The position numbers and the translations under genes are program-made. Under the pieces are notes generated by a model. The model did not search any database, had not been told where the DNA came from, and worked only from the letters and a program-made list of their open reading frames with translations. A stretch of DNA of 64,000 bases from Sitta carolinensis (Eukaryota; Chordata; Aves; Passeriformes; Sittidae): contig CM063294.1 in assembly GCA_032173965.1 (NCBI GenBank), positions 2,898,452-2,962,451 on the forward strand, in the 5' to 3' direction. Positions 48,265-61,200 of this stretch are shown here, one piece after another (position 1 is the first letter of the stretch; each line of letters opens with the position of its first letter).

Positions 48265-50580
48265 ATGGGGTTGGGCTGGCACCAGGGGCTGGGGAAGGCA
48301 ACTGGGCTGGTGCTGCTGCATGTCAGGGTGGGCCTTGTATGGCAGCCCTGGGCAGGACTCCAGCAGCACATCAGCCCTCTATGGCATTGTGCACCTCTGG
48401 AAAGGCTCTCGGCTAAATGGCACTAGATCCATGTGGTGCCCTAGCTGTGTGCAGTGAAGACTTTCCCTGTACAATATCTGAGTATCAACAAAGAGCTTTG
48501 AAGCCTCTCTCAGCTGGCTCAGCATCTCCACAAAAGCATAGGTGGTTTGAATGGCTGTAGCCAAAGAGGGGAAATGGTCTCTGATGGTGTTTGTCCCCTG
48601 TACCTGGCTTATTCCTGTGTCTGTACCTGAGCAGAAGTCTGTCAGTGAAAATCACAAAGTGCCTTCAGCTTGCACTTGTGAAGGATTCCACTCGTGAGAT
48701 ACTTGTAGGGCAGCTGGTCCTGCTCTGCCCCACTGTGACCCACAGTGAGCAGATCCTTGCCTTTAATGGCTGAACTGGTCCCTAGAGATCGATGGGACAT
48801 CAGTAGTTAGTCACAACGACTCAGTCTGGCATAGAGTGAGTGATGGCTGCAGCTCTGGGCTCAGTAGCCAGGTGGGAGGATTCCCCTTTGCCAGCAGAGG
48901 TGGTCCCAGCAGGTATCCATGATGCATCCCTGGGTGCAACAAGGGCATCCACCCAAGGAGCAGAGAGGCTTTGAGCTGAGGTGCTTTCTGGCCAGAAAGC
49001 CATTGCTTGAAACCCTGCTTGAGGAGGTTGGAGCTGGTGGCCCACTGTGGTCCCTTCCCCATTGTGTGATGGCAGAATCTGTGATTGTGTCACCCTTGGG
49101 TGTGGGGGAAGCCTGCTGGCTTTGCTACCCTGCTTGGGGAGGGACGGCTTTTCTTGTAGTTGCTGCCTCCATGGCAAACCTACAGTGGCCAGAGTGCCCT
49201 GTGCTGGTTTTGAGCTTGCTGCTTTTTCTGGTGGTGGCACCAAGAAAACCACATTAATTCCAAAATGTGTGTGTCTGCCAAGCCCCATCCTCTAATGCTC
49301 TGCTCCAGGCCCGTGGTCTCTGGGATGGTGTGGTTTGGGGCCTCCATGTTCATTGTACTCAGAAGCCTTCAGATTCTGTTTGGCTGGAACATGGTGGCTA
49401 GCAGCACAGACTCTGCTTGCAATTTTGGTTCAAATGGTTCTCAGATGCTCATATGCTCACCACTGCTGGATGCCTCTTGCTTCCAGTTCTTTTGTTGCCT
49501 AAAAAGGCAGCAGAATATGCTCTGTTCTTCCCAAATGGCACATTTTCCAGGTAAGGTGTGACCAGAGGGCTATTAACCTTCTGTCAGTGAAAGCAAAGGG
49601 ACCTGCTCCAATAGGAACAGATGTTCTGGGAAGTCCCATTGATTTAAGGGAGGCTGATCTGAGACCCAGTCCCTGATGTGTTTGTGCATGTGTGTGCCCT
49701 TTGCAGGGTTCACTCTGCTGTCAAAGAGCAGGAGCTGAGATGAGCACCAAGGCTTCAACACGTTGAGTGTTGGTTGTGTTCTGCAGCTGAAATCTCTTTG
49801 TCCTGGGTGCCATGAGATGCACAGTCAAGTGGAAACAGCTGTGTCTCTGGTCCCAACCCAGGTTACCCAACGTGATTTCTGCCTTTTGGTGTGGAGCAGC
49901 TCAGCTTTCCTTCTGGGGGAATTCTTGTAAGGTGGTGAAATGTGAACAAAGTGTGGCTTGTCTCCTTCAGCAAGACTGGAGCAAAGGGATCGCAGCGCTT
50001 GGAGGGTCAGTGAGTGCGAATGGGATTTGGGTGAATCAGAGAGCTCTGCCCCGGATGTCAGGATTAGAAGTGATTTTATGCAAAGGAGGGGATGACTCAG
50101 ATATATTTGAATGATCAGTTAAAAATTGTTTTTTTCTTCCTTATCAAGTACCGGTGCTAAAACATAGCAGGGCTGTCGCTCCTTTGTGAGCTGTACAAGT
50201 ATGCAACCCATATTACTGGTTTTTGTCTTCTCACTGGAAAAACCTCCCAGTTTACATGTTCTTAGGACCCAGGTTTGCTAGAACTCAAAAGAATCCAGGT
50301 TTGAGACTGACATTGGCTTCCTCCAGGAGAAAAAGGCTTTGTTAAGACTTTTGAGTCAGAGTGGTGCAACTGTGGTGTCCCGGTTTGGAGAATCGCTACC
50401 CAGCAGCTCTTCTGGGCATCCTGGACTGTGAAACTGCTCTTGCCATTGTTAGGCCTGGACAAATGACATCAAAACCTGGGTATGTGACCCCATGCATCCT
50501 TCTTTCTCAGTGAAACTTAGCATGGTTGAGCAAAGCACCCCTCAGAAAGGGAGCCTGCTTTGGACAGTGGAAGAGAGATA
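48265..50580. other. Intronic, no gene seen
   Basis: No exon recognised. Around 50095-50220 an AT-rich stretch with AGTACCGGTGC and ATGCAACCCATATTACTGG may be a constrained element. Confidence 0.35.
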
Positions 50581-50790
50581 GAATCATGGAATCATGGAGT
50601 CATATAATTGGGTTGGGAGGGACCTTAAAGCTCATCTCATTGCAATCCCCCTGCCATGGGCAGGGACACCTTCCAATAGTCCTGATTGCTCCAGGGATGG
50701 GGCAGCCACAGCTTTTCTGGGCAACCTGTGCCAGAGCCTCAGCACCCTCACAGGGGAGAATTTCTCCTCGATACTTAATTCAGATGCCCT
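50581..50790 (-). mobile_element. CR1 LINE 3' fragment, reverse orientation
   Basis: The + strand starts with the reverse CR1 tail GAATCATGGAATCATGGAGT, then TTGGGAGGGACCTTAAAGC, CCCCCTGCCATGGGCAGGGAC, ACACCTTCCAATAG, GGGCAGCCACAGCTTTTCTGG and GGCAACCTGTGCCAGAG. This is the reverse complement of the CR1 layout seen at 44565. Confidence 0.95.
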
Positions 50791-51456
50791 TATTCATCCA
50801 GCTGGAATGATCCAGCTGAGCTCTGCAGTGCTGGGCTTTACTGGAGGGAGCTGGAGGAGTGATGCCCACTGGAGTGGGGCTGGGCTTGGTGCTCTGAGCT
50901 GCTTGGCCCCTGGTCACCCCTGCCCACACAAACCTGGGAGCAGAGGCAATGGTCCATTGTCCACTGCCAGCCAAGTGGGAGCAGGAGGGGAGGCGGCTGA
51001 GCAGAGCTGTGGGAATTGTCACTCAGGTGTAACGTTACAAGAATTGTGTGGGCATCCTCACATCCCGCTGGGCATGTTTAGGCAAATGGAAAAATTCAAC
51101 CAAAGACAAATGAAATTCCAAAAGAACATGTAAATTGCAGCACGATCCTCATAAAATGAGCTCAGCAGTGCTCGTCAGAAATGCCCTGAACCCAGCTAGC
51201 ACACAGCTGGTTATGTTTGGGTTTTCTGTTGGGAGCATTGCAGAAGACATTGCCTTGGAGGAGTCAGTGCTTTTGAACGTGCCATGTATGCTCTGCTGCG
51301 CCTCGTCCTTAGGGCTCGGGAAACCTGTATGTTATTAACATAATCTGTAACTTATCATTCCTCTGGGCAGGAAAACTGCATGTGGATCAAGGGGTGAATG
51401 CAGTGATCCTGATCGGGAGCCACTGTGCATGGAGAGCCAGTGATCCACGACAGAGT
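50791..51456. other. Intronic, no gene seen
   Basis: No feature recognised between the CR1 copy and the minisatellite. Confidence 0.4.
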
Positions 51457-51672
51457 GACCCGGGCTGGGCTGTGTGGGATGGCCAGCATGGCCCGGGCTG
51501 GGCTGTGTGTGGTGGCCAGCATGACCCGGGCTGGGCTGTGTGGGGTGGCCAGCATGGCCCGGGCTGGGCTGTGTGGGGTGGCCAGCATGACCCGGGCTGG
51601 GCTGTGTGGGGTGGCCAGCATGGCCCGGGCTGGGCTGTGTGTGGTGGCCAGCATGGCCCGGGCTGGGCTGTG
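51457..51672 (+). repeat. 33-bp minisatellite, about 6.5 copies
   Basis: Units are GRCCCGGGCTGGGCTGTGTG followed by KGRTGGCCAGCAT, with R/K positions varying between copies. Because 33 is a multiple of three, every frame stays open and repeats 11 residues (for example MARAGLCVVAS), producing artefact open frames on both strands. Alternating GACCC and GGCCC variants suggest growth by a two-unit step. It is G-rich on +. Confidence 0.97.
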
Positions 51673-53526
51673 CCACACGGATCCTGTGCTGCAGCACAGG
51701 CACAGCCAGCTCCTGGTAACAGAGGAGCAGCTCCCATGGGGAACCTGGGATCACACTGCCTGTGTGGCAGTGAACATTCCTTCTGTTTGGCAATATATGT
51801 AGGGAATGGTTTTCTTGTAGGAAAATGTAACTCAGATGACCAAAGAGGTGATTTCCTCCAGGGATGGGATCTGTGCAGCCTTGTAGGAACATCCACCTGG
51901 GCTCTATTGGATGATGCAGAAATGTAGGGATCCCAACATCTGAAGGGATGTCAGATTTACTCACTATCAATATTTCTCTTTAATTCTATCTTATTAAAGC
52001 AGCTGTTTAATAAAGGGATTTACTGCTGGACTTCTCTTATTGAGCTTAAGACAGAGCTCTGTGTCAGCTCTCCATCTCTCACCTCACCTGGTGCAGAACA
52101 GGTTTTATAAGCCCCAAACACAGCTTTGCTATCAAGCCTAGAGGGTCAGCATGCACTGAGGCTTGGGGGTGGCTCAGCTCTGGCTCTGCAGAGTATGTGT
52201 TTCAGAGGATTTGGTTATGCAAATAGTGGAAAGAAAAATGAGACAAGATTGAGTGAACTTGGGCCTGGCTTTGTACTTTGCATAAATTGAAGGTCATCTG
52301 GCTGGAGAGGACACAGAACCTGGAGTGTTTGGCAGCCCAGGTGAGAGAGGACAGCCAAGTTATAATTCCCTGCAGAAGGGAGCAGGAATATTCTCCTGGT
52401 TGTCTGCTGAACTGAGTGGGAGTTTCCAAACGTGATGAGAGGACAGATGGGACCCTTGCTAGCTGTAGGAAGTCCTCACTGGCACAGGGGAGGTCCTCAG
52501 AAGGGGGCTGTTCCTAGGATCTGTTCACTGCTTGTAATCCCTGTTCCTGCCTGGGCCATGCAGCCTGCCCACCCTCGTGGTTGTGCCAATCCCTTGGGCC
52601 TCTTGTGGAGCTCAGCAATCCCTCTGCCACTTCAGCAGTGCCCTGCCTTGCTGGGCTGGGCTGGGCTGGGGTTTCACTCGCAGTTACTTATGCAGCTGAG
52701 AGCTTGTAACCAGCAGAGAGATGGAGTGAGGCTCTGGGAGAGCTCTGGTCACCAAACTCACATACTCCCTCCCCTCCATGTGCCTGGGGAAGTGACACAG
52801 GGGCAGAGAAGCAATTCAAAGCTACCCCTAGACAACCAACCAGCCCCCACCTGCCCCAGACCTGCAGCTCACAACATGAATCAGAGTGTTTGGAACAGGC
52901 ACCCAGGTCCTTTCAGGCTCTAGAGAAATCAGCCTGCAGAACCACTCGAGCCAGCCTTGCCAACTCAGCCCATACTTAGCTGGGGAGACATGAGCTTCTG
53001 CTAGAGAAAGGCTTTGGTCATACCCCAGTTGCCTGGGTAATGTGCTTTTGGCATTGAGCTGGGGCTGAAAACGTCCTGGGGCTCCTGGTGTGAGCATCCA
53101 TCCAGTGCTGCTGTTGCTTGGTAATTAGAGTTTGACTGGCTGGCTGCTCTCAGAGTGACTCTCCTGTTCGTTAGTAATTCCTTCTCTGTGGTGGTTTGGC
53201 TTATTTTTGGTGTTTGTGGGCTGCCCTACAGAGAGAAGATGCTGGCAGCAACATAAGTCAAGCTTGAGATGATTTACAAAAAGTTCCATGTTGGATTGTA
53301 GCTGATGAGGATTCAAAATGCGTTGTTCTTCTGTCCTGTGCTAAACAGTCTCTCTCAGCCACACTTTCTAATACTTCCTTTGACTGCCCTTGGACACCAT
53401 CTCCCTCCACTCTCAGTGGGATGTGGACAGCACTCCCAGCAGGTCTGCAGAGCCCTTGCTCTGCCAGCACCCTGCTTCCCTTGCTGCCCTCCTGAGCACA
53501 GGCTGAGCTCTTCAGAGAACCCAGAA
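51673..53526. other. Intronic, with a short CTGGG repeat
   Basis: CTGGG is repeated four times at 52651-52671. No gene is recognised. Confidence 0.4.
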
Positions 53527-53730
53527 GGGCTTTAGAGCTCACCTCATTCCCCCCCTGCCAAGGGCAGGGACACCTTCCACTATCCCAGGGTGCTCCCAGC
53601 CCCATCCAACCTGGCCTGGAGCACTTCCAGGGCTGGGGCAGCCACAGCTCCTCTGGACAACCCATGCCAGGGGCTCACCACGTTCACAGGGCAGAATTTC
53701 CAATCTAAAAGTCCTCCTTTTACCTGCCTT
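53527..53730 (-). mobile_element. CR1 LINE 3' fragment, reverse orientation
   Basis: Reads on + as CTGCCAAGGGCAGGGACACC, TTCCACTATCCCAGGGTGCT, CCATCCAACCTGGCCTGGAG, CACTTCCAGGGCTGGGGCAG, CCACAGCTCCTCTGGACAAC and CAGGGCAGAATTTCC. This is the reverse complement of the CR1 3' region. The terminal 8-mer tail is not evident, so the insert's true end is eroded or truncated. Confidence 0.93.
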
Positions 53731-56648
53731 ATCTGTGTGTGCTGTAAACACACTGGATCTACACAGCCCCACTTGAAATCAGAGGTGCCTTGGAGCTCTG
53801 AGATATTCCCAGAATAAACCTGTACCCTGGTAACAGTACAGTTCTCCCCAGAAATTATTGCAGTTTCCCTTTCCAGCCCCAATGATTGACTGATTTAAAG
53901 CTTTTTCTTAAGTTCGGGTTCCTGAGCCATCTTGTGCTGCAGTCAGAAGGAAATCCATCACTTGTTCCTGTGATATTTTGGGGTGTGTGCAGCTCTGAGA
54001 CCTACACAGGTGGTGAACCAGTGTGTGAATAGACCTAGGGCAGATAAAAGGGTTTTTGACTGTTGTGCTCTCGGTGGATGCAGCTCTCAAAATCTTCCCC
54101 CATCTGTTGTGTCCTCTCCCAGAATATATTATTAACATTACCCCTGGAAATTGGCTTACCCATTGTCACAATACAAGGTTTGATAAGGGGGAACTTTGCA
54201 ATGACTTGTAGGATCTGAGATTGATTAGAAAGTCTCACTTTTTTGGGGGTAATGAAGTAACTTTGATAGTAACATGCTTCAGAGGAGACAAAATCCTTAA
54301 GACTTCTGAACGTCATAGATCCCTTCACTCCCAGGATTTACAGAGAGCAGTAAACCCTGCAGGACAGAGGAAGGAGCTGGCAAATTCCCAGTGCCACTCA
54401 AAAATCAGCTGTTCAAACATTCCTTCTGCCCTTTGCCTGCCAGTGCTGAGCAATCCAGGGGCTGGGCAGCCCTTGGCTTCACAGAGGGTGGCAGAAAGGC
54501 TCTCCCTTTTTAGTTGGCACTTACGTAATAAACTGAAGTGGGTTTCCCACCCTTTGCCCAAGAAAGTTCATGTTCAGAGAACAAGTGTGTAAATGCACAA
54601 CCTCTAGGAAGAGGCTTTGGGAGCCTTCACTCTCCTGTAGGGCTGGCCTGCACTGGGGAGCAATGAGATGTACTCTTTCTTGGTCTTTATTTCATAACCT
54701 CCCCTCATGACTGGCTCTCCAGTCTTGTTCTTTTTGCATTCTCCAGCTGCTGTTACAGCAAAGAATTGTGGTGTGACTGGCAAGTAGCACTTTTTCTCAT
54801 GGTTTTTCCCTGCTCCTGGGGTTGATGAGTTTGTGGAAAGACTCAGCTTAGATCCTCATCCCCAGTGAATTCCCAGAGTGCTGGCTGAAAGGTGAAACCA
54901 AGTTGCATGAATTTTCCTGGCAGAAACCTGGGTAGAGTTTGTTCCTACCCTTGGTCAAAGCTGGTCTTTGGCTTTGTAGGCTCAAAGCAGGAACTCAGCT
55001 TTTCAAAAGAGTTTATAAAGTACAAAATGAGTCCCACTGGGCTTTACCCTGCACCAGCCTTCCAGAATTACCTCTGCCTCCTCATAGGGATTAATGGAGA
55101 TGATTCAGTGGTACTGTCAGTAATGGTTCCAGAAGGACAATCTGGCTTAGCACCATCTGTGAAGAGGCAAAGATGTAAGTTTCTGAATGCTTTTGCTAAA
55201 AGACAAATAAATCAGCCTCTTGAAGCCAGCATATGCACTTGCTGCCTTGGTTTTGTAATGCTCTGTGCTTCTTTCTGTCCCCTGTTTGCTGTCACCAAGT
55301 CTAACTCAGCCTTTCAGCTTGGAAAACTGTCTTGTTCTCTTTCCCTGTGACTAAACACAGAATGTTTGTTGTCAATATTTTAAAATATTTATCTACATAA
55401 ATTGAAGTGGCCTGGCTGCTGAAGGCTGGGAATGCTGGTTACAGCTACTGTAGCTCAACACCTTTGAAAACTGGGCTGTGTTGACATATGTTAAAGTGAC
55501 GTTGGCTTTGGGTCTGAGAGAGACCAAAACCCAGGATGCTTGACCACTGTGAAGTGGTTTGGGAAGGTCTGGCAGAGCTGGGAGATGAGTGCAGTCTCTG
55601 TGGCCCTCCTCTCCCTGAGACTCTGCTGTGCTTTGCAGCACTGGGGACAGGAGGCAATGTTTACCCATGTTTATATCTGCAGAACCTGTACAATTTTACG
55701 TAAGAATAAAATAAATATTGTTTGTTTGAACAAGGCAGAATGTCTGTTATTCCGGGAATTCGGGGGGAGAGTGGGCAGTGAAAAGTGCTGTAGTCAGTTT
55801 AAGTGGCTGGAGCTGTGTCTGGTCTATTTATTGTTGGATTGAATCACCCTGTGCATATCTGGACACATTTTGGGATTATTTGTTTACCTGAGTGAATTCC
55901 TGTAATTTGATCGTACTTTCTGATAGGGGCAGATTCGTAGCTCTCCATCCTATCAGATCCTGTGGAGTGTTTTAGTTCTGGGCTGCTCATCTTAACCTTA
56001 TCTCAGCCTCTGGCCAGATGAAAGCTTTGAGAAAGCATCTGATCAGTTCATCCTTTGAGATCCATTTGTCACTGCTTGCCTTTGTTTTGTGTGAGGGGGA
56101 ATTTCCAATACATTTTCCTCATAAAAGAAGATGAGTGAGATATAAACCAGCAATGGTCAAAATCTTCCCCATAAAATGAAACAGCAAGGAAAGCCAAATT
56201 GGCTGGGGAGAAAATATGAAATAGCTGGGCTGTGCAAGAGACACAATGAGTAATTTTCACTGTGCCACTTAACATGGCATTTTCTAAAGTCCAGGTTTTC
56301 TTACTGAGACTCTTTTGGGATTCAAGCTGTTCATTGGAAATGGGTTTGGGTTTGTGGCCATTACTGATTTTGCAAAAGTTTCTAAGGTAATATACAGTAA
56401 CAAAGGTATTGAAAAGTGACTATTGGGGTTTGGGTTGTCTTTCTCCTGCTCCAAGAGGAATCCAATTTCTATATATTGGTGGAGCTGGAGCAGATCTCCT
56501 CCCAGAGCAGAGTGGTAGGATGATGCATCTCTTTGGAAACCCCAGCTCCAACACAGAATGTAGCCAAGGATGTCACATGGACAAACACCTCTTCTTCTCA
56601 TGTTGGAGCTGGCAGAAGTGCTTGGGATGATGAGGAGCCATTCCTCAC
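53731..56648. other. Intronic, no gene seen
   Basis: No recognised exon or repeat. The stretch 55870-56010 is AT-rich with GATA-type words (CTGATAGGG, CCTATCAGATC, CTTATCTC) and an ATTCGTAG CpG, and may be a regulatory element. Confidence 0.35.
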
Positions 56649-56726
56649 CCGTCTGGTGGACGATCTCTGCCAGCACATCGTCTGCAGTGATCTCATCCTT
56701 CCGAGAGAACAGCTGCTCAGCCAGGG
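56649..56726 (-). other. Exon-like 78-bp open segment on the minus strand
   Basis: Read on -, the segment is preceded by CATCCCTCAG (acceptor-like) and followed by GTGAGG (strong donor-like), with a 78-nt body open in phase 1-1. Its 26-odd residues run ALAEQLFSRKDE, then ITADDVLAEIVHQT. They are charged, amphipathic and end mostly in G/C at third positions, which is unlike random intron translation. I do not recognise the family and found no partner exon in the right phase nearby. It could be an exon of an unannotated antisense gene, a decayed exon, or chance. Confidence 0.3.
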
Positions 56727-57879
56727 CTGAGGGATGCACGGTGTGCAAAGGACACATGAGAGGATGCCTCTGCTCAGGGCACTGGCACTCTGGGCTCACC
56801 TGCAGCTACAAAGGCAGGGCTCAAGTGTGGGCAGAGAAAGGTGATGGCTCTGGTTTTGTTCTGAGCTCACTGCAGGACAAGGGAACCTGCAGTGCTTAGA
56901 CAGGCAAGAGTGTCTGCTCTCCATGAAATCACTGGGGAGCCAGCAGGGCTGGGAGGCTGGAGACAAGTGCTTTACGCAGCATGTAGATCTGTAGGGCTCC
57001 TGCTGTGTGGGGAGCTCTGAGGAGCAATCAGGAGGCAGTATTTGGTCAACAACATTGTGTTTAGCCTCCGTGGGTTCCTCCTTTGCTGATGACAGTTTAG
57101 TGCCCCATGGAGTAAGCGCATCGTTTCACACTGCTAAAAGACTTTCTGCCACCACAAATGGCTCCCCAGCCCAAACTCTTCTCCTTGCTCCTCTGCTGCT
57201 GCAGCACCATGGAAATGACAGCTATTTTCAGGGTTACAGAGAGGAAGCAGAGCCCAGGGCTGCACATGGAGTACCTGTGTATCCTAGGATTCATCTCCTC
57301 CCAAGGCGATGCTGTCATACTGCCACAGCTGCAAGCAGTGGCAGAGAAGGGCCAGGTAGAGGAGTGAGACAAGAATTAGAATTCGTAGAGGAGTGGGCCA
57401 AGAGTTAGAAGTGATTCAGTCAAGAGACCAGACCAGAAGGCAGAACTTTAATTGACAGGCCTACTGAAAAGAGATGTGAGCCCAGTCTTTCAATTCAGGC
57501 ATGGCTGGATTGGGAATTCAGATATGTGGAGGAGCAAAAGAGCTCTAAACCCAAGAGATGAGAGCCATTGCAGAGATGCCAGCAAAGATCCAAGCCTTGT
57601 CTTGGTGTAAACTTGAGTGAATGCTAATTGGGTTAGGGAGTAAATTTGATTTAGAGGCTGGGATGGAAAGGGGCCCACTCATCTCAGGAAAGACAGTTAT
57701 TATGCAGACACCAGCTTTTTACTTCAGTGTCTTCCCACACATTTAAGGACTGGGTGTCCTGCAGAGCTTGGTGCAGCAGCAGGGTGGGAGGGTGCTGGCC
57801 AGGAGGGCACTGGGGCATAGGAAATGCCCATTTTGCCTCAGGGATGGGGCTGTTTACAAGCTGCCGGTGCTGGTGGATT
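56727..57879. other. Intronic, with a 29-bp duplication
   Basis: An imperfect 29-bp tandem duplication starting GTAGAGGAGTG lies at 57356-57413. Otherwise nothing recognised. Confidence 0.4.
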
Positions 57880-58045
57880 GTTTCTTTAGGTCATGGCGTG
57901 CCAAGTATTGTTTAGTTTAATAGTCCTGTTAATAGGATTATGTTTGCCTGCACTATTACGTGAAGGAAAATGATTCCTACTTTGAAAGGAAAAGACACTT
58001 CAGTAGCGATGTTGCAAGACACACATCTGTCGTCAGATGCTGCTA
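57880..58045. promoter_or_regulatory. Candidate conserved non-coding element
   Basis: AT-rich with retained CpG: GGTCATGGCGTGCC, TTTAGTTTAATAGTCCTG, TTAATAGGATTATGTTTGCC, CACTATTACGTGAAGG, CAGTAGCGATG and CTGTCGTCAG. It lies directly before a CpG-rich patch. Inference from composition only. Confidence 0.35.
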
Positions 58046-58069
58046 CTGAGCTCAGATGTCTCTGGGCTA

Positions 58070-58260
58070 CAGCCGAGGCTCCTTCTGCTGCTGCAGAGCC
58101 CGGGCTGGGGCGAGACACACGGCCAGCTCCGAGCAGCCCGCAGGGAGCTCCGCACGCAGGGAGTGTGAGCTGTGCCGGAGCCCTGCGCTCCCTGGGGACC
58201 CGTCCAGCGGCACGGGATGCCAGCGGGCACAGGGATGCTGCACTCACTGCGTACCAGCCA
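58070..58260. promoter_or_regulatory. Short CpG-rich patch
   Basis: About 190 bp with frequent CpG (GAGCCCGGGCTGGGGCGAG and AGCAGCCCGCAGGGAGCTCC). Together with the preceding AT-rich block it forms a plausible intronic regulatory unit. Confidence 0.4.
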
Positions 58261-61200
58261 GGGGGGCACTGGCTGCCCAGGTAAAGCCAAGCCACTCCAC
58301 ACTGGTGTCTCTGTGGTTCGTGCAGTCAGAGCTGCTCCAGGGCAGGAATTTACTGGTTGTTCTGGGATGGTCCGTGGAGCACAGCTGGGACCTTGGTGCA
58401 GTGCACAGCTCTCCAGCCTGAAGGCTGCCAGTCTTGTGTTCTCTGCCCGTGTCTGCCAAGAACATCTCTGCTCATTTAAACACTTGGCTCCGTGTTTCTT
58501 CTGCTTTACTCCTGCCACCACCCAAGCAGGGTCAGGCAGCTGCTGGCAAGTGAGAACTGTGACAGCTTGACATATGGGGTAGAAAGTGCAGTGAGCTGAA
58601 TAAGAGCCTGGGAGAAATGGTTTTCATTTGTGGAGCTCTAGAAATGTTTGCTCAGTAGACTCCTGAGCAGCTCAGCTGCTCGTTGATGAATTCTGGCTTT
58701 CTGGGCTATCTGCAGCAGGAATCAAACATGGACCATTCCCCAGCAAGCAGCTGGAGGAACAAAGCATCCTGGGATTTAGTCATTGATTTATGTCTAACCT
58801 TTGGAGCCAGGGAATGTGCGGAAGTCATTACCAGGTCTTCAGCTGAGGTGAGCCACTGACAAACATGTCTTCTCAGCATGAGATTGACCTGTCACTGCCT
58901 TTGTCCAGGAAGGCATGAATGCCAGCTTGGAGGTACAAAAAACCCCCACAACCAACAAATCCCACTGTATGTTGTACTATCCAGCCTTACTCCATACAAA
59001 GGAACTAACAAGCAGCACTGAGGACTGGCAAGCAGCTGGTGTTTCTAGATGGGTGAGGGTCTGCCAATTCCCAGAGAAGGGTAGGGCATGCAATTACAGA
59101 GTGAAAAAAATATCCATGCCACTTTTTTCAAAGAGCTTTTCTTCCTGGGATTTGGAGAAAGACAACAGGCAGAGAGAGATGCTTTTAAACCCAGGCCCCT
59201 TTATCCTTCACAGTTACCCTGAAGAGCCTCAGATGGGATCTTCACTGGGGCAAACACAGCAGTGGTGGAAGGGCACCAGCTGTCTGGGTGTGGGCACTCA
59301 GAACTGGCTTCCACTTCTGAAAAGACTGAAACTGGCTGTGGGCAAATTCAGGTCTGTGCAATGCATAAATCTTCCATCTAGGCTAATGTGTGTGATTTTA
59401 ATCTCTTCCCCACTGTCTTCCACCCAATACCCAAGTTTTTCCCAGCCCCAAAGTCCCTTTTGTTCCTTCTGTCCCTTCCAATTATTCTGCTTGAGCCAGG
59501 AATCATAAGTGCTATGTGGTTTGTGTTCCTTGTGCCTTCCAGAGAGTTCACCTGTCCTTCCTGGCCCTTCACCTGCTGAACTTTGTGTGGGAGAATGTCA
59601 TCTTTGTGATTTTTCTCCTGGCGTTGCCTCGTTTCTCTTTCCCTGGACTGTGAAATGGATTGCTTTGATAAAAAGCTGGGCAAGCACTGCCTGCAAAATG
59701 TCAGGAGCAGAGAACTCCTGGTGTCCAGAGACTGTGGTGGGCACTCCATTTCCCCGTGCCATCCAAGCAGGCTGTGTCCTAGCCCCTTCCAACAGAAAGG
59801 GACAAGTGTATCTGGAGGATGATGTGAATCTGAAGTGGGTTCCCCTGCCCTTTGATGTGTCCAGCAGGGACTTTGCATCCCCTTGGCTGTCTGGGGTGAC
59901 TCAGCTCATGTCTCCTGAGGACACCCATCATCCTTTGACTTCCCTACTGCTTCCCAGCTGCCAGGCTGTGTCTGGTGGCTTTACATGGCATTGACTGGTG
60001 GCTCAAGGTGGAGAGTGACTGCTACATCCCTGAGAAGAGTTCAGTCAGGAAGTCCTGGATGTGGCAGATGTTGTAAGAGGGCTCTGTGGTCTGTGCTCAG
60101 TGGCCTGGCTGCTCTGTCCTGGATGCTGGGACAAGAAGATGAGAGGCAGGAAGGGCTGGTGACTGGAGGGAGATGGATTCGAGGAACAGCAAAGCTCTGG
60201 GAGGTGCAGGGAGCAGGGAATGATCTGTCTGGTTCTATCCCTCTGTCCTGTTCCATTTGACTGAAAGAGCCAAGAGGAACAGAGACTGCTCTGAGCTGTG
60301 TCCTGTCACCCTGTGCCTCTGAGCTGTGGGTTGGGGCACTGAGGGGACACAGGGGAGTCTGTGTTTCTCTGTGCTGCAGTGATGTCTCAGAGCAGGATGG
60401 GCCCTTGGGTTATTTACGTTGCCAGTTTAGTCATCTGCACTGAATTTGCCTTTCAAACTGCTAGTGTACCTTAGGGGAGCTCAGAGGACAGGGCTGGGTG
60501 GTGGGATCACTCCAAGCTTTATGTCTTAGCCAAGAAGAGAAGCAAAACATCTTGGCCATGCTCTAAACAGAGGCAGATGGGCAGGCAACTCCACTGCTCA
60601 TGGACCAAATTGTTCAGGGTCAGATGATGGCCAGAGAAGGTTGTTACTGGTTTATTATGGCACAAGAGGCAGAAAAACCACTCCATTGTGTTAGACCAAA
60701 TAATTACAGACAGAGTCCTGAATCAGAGACTCTGACTGGAATTGGTGGAAATGGGAAAACAAAGAATTTTCTGCCCAAAAATGTGGGAAAGAGTGGGATC
60801 CAACCTGCTGTTTTACCAGAAATTCTGCCATTTGTGCTGTGTGCTTTATAGAGGAAAGTACTAATTTCTGTGTACGCTCACCTGAGTTAATAGAAATATT
60901 TGAGATGAAGCAGAGCCTCTTTCATCAAGATAGTGGGTGTTTAACACCACAGAAAGGTGTAAACACTTCCCTGTACCCTCTGAATCCCTAGTGTGCCAGT
61001 CTATTTCATCACTAGCCCTTTTGCAAAATTTTTCCACTTACTTGAGCACTTGAATCATGTATTTGGTGTATCATAGGCTTTCACTTGAGGCCCTGGTCCT
61101 CTCCCTAGGGTTGCCTCCTGCTTCCTCCAATTTTATGCAAGCTCAAGGAGGTGTCCTGCAAAGGGCTGCATCATGAAACTTCCCTTGGGGCTGACTGAGG

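Noticed and set aside
51335..51970. Long open frames on both strands with 11-residue repeats
   Set aside because: They result from the 33-bp minisatellite, whose period is a multiple of three.
57291..57344. Second exon-like segment on minus strand with a strong polypyrimidine tract and GTACTC donor-like end
   Set aside because: Of its frames, two contain stops and the third ends in a phase that does not match the segment at 56649-56726, so the two cannot be joined in frame.
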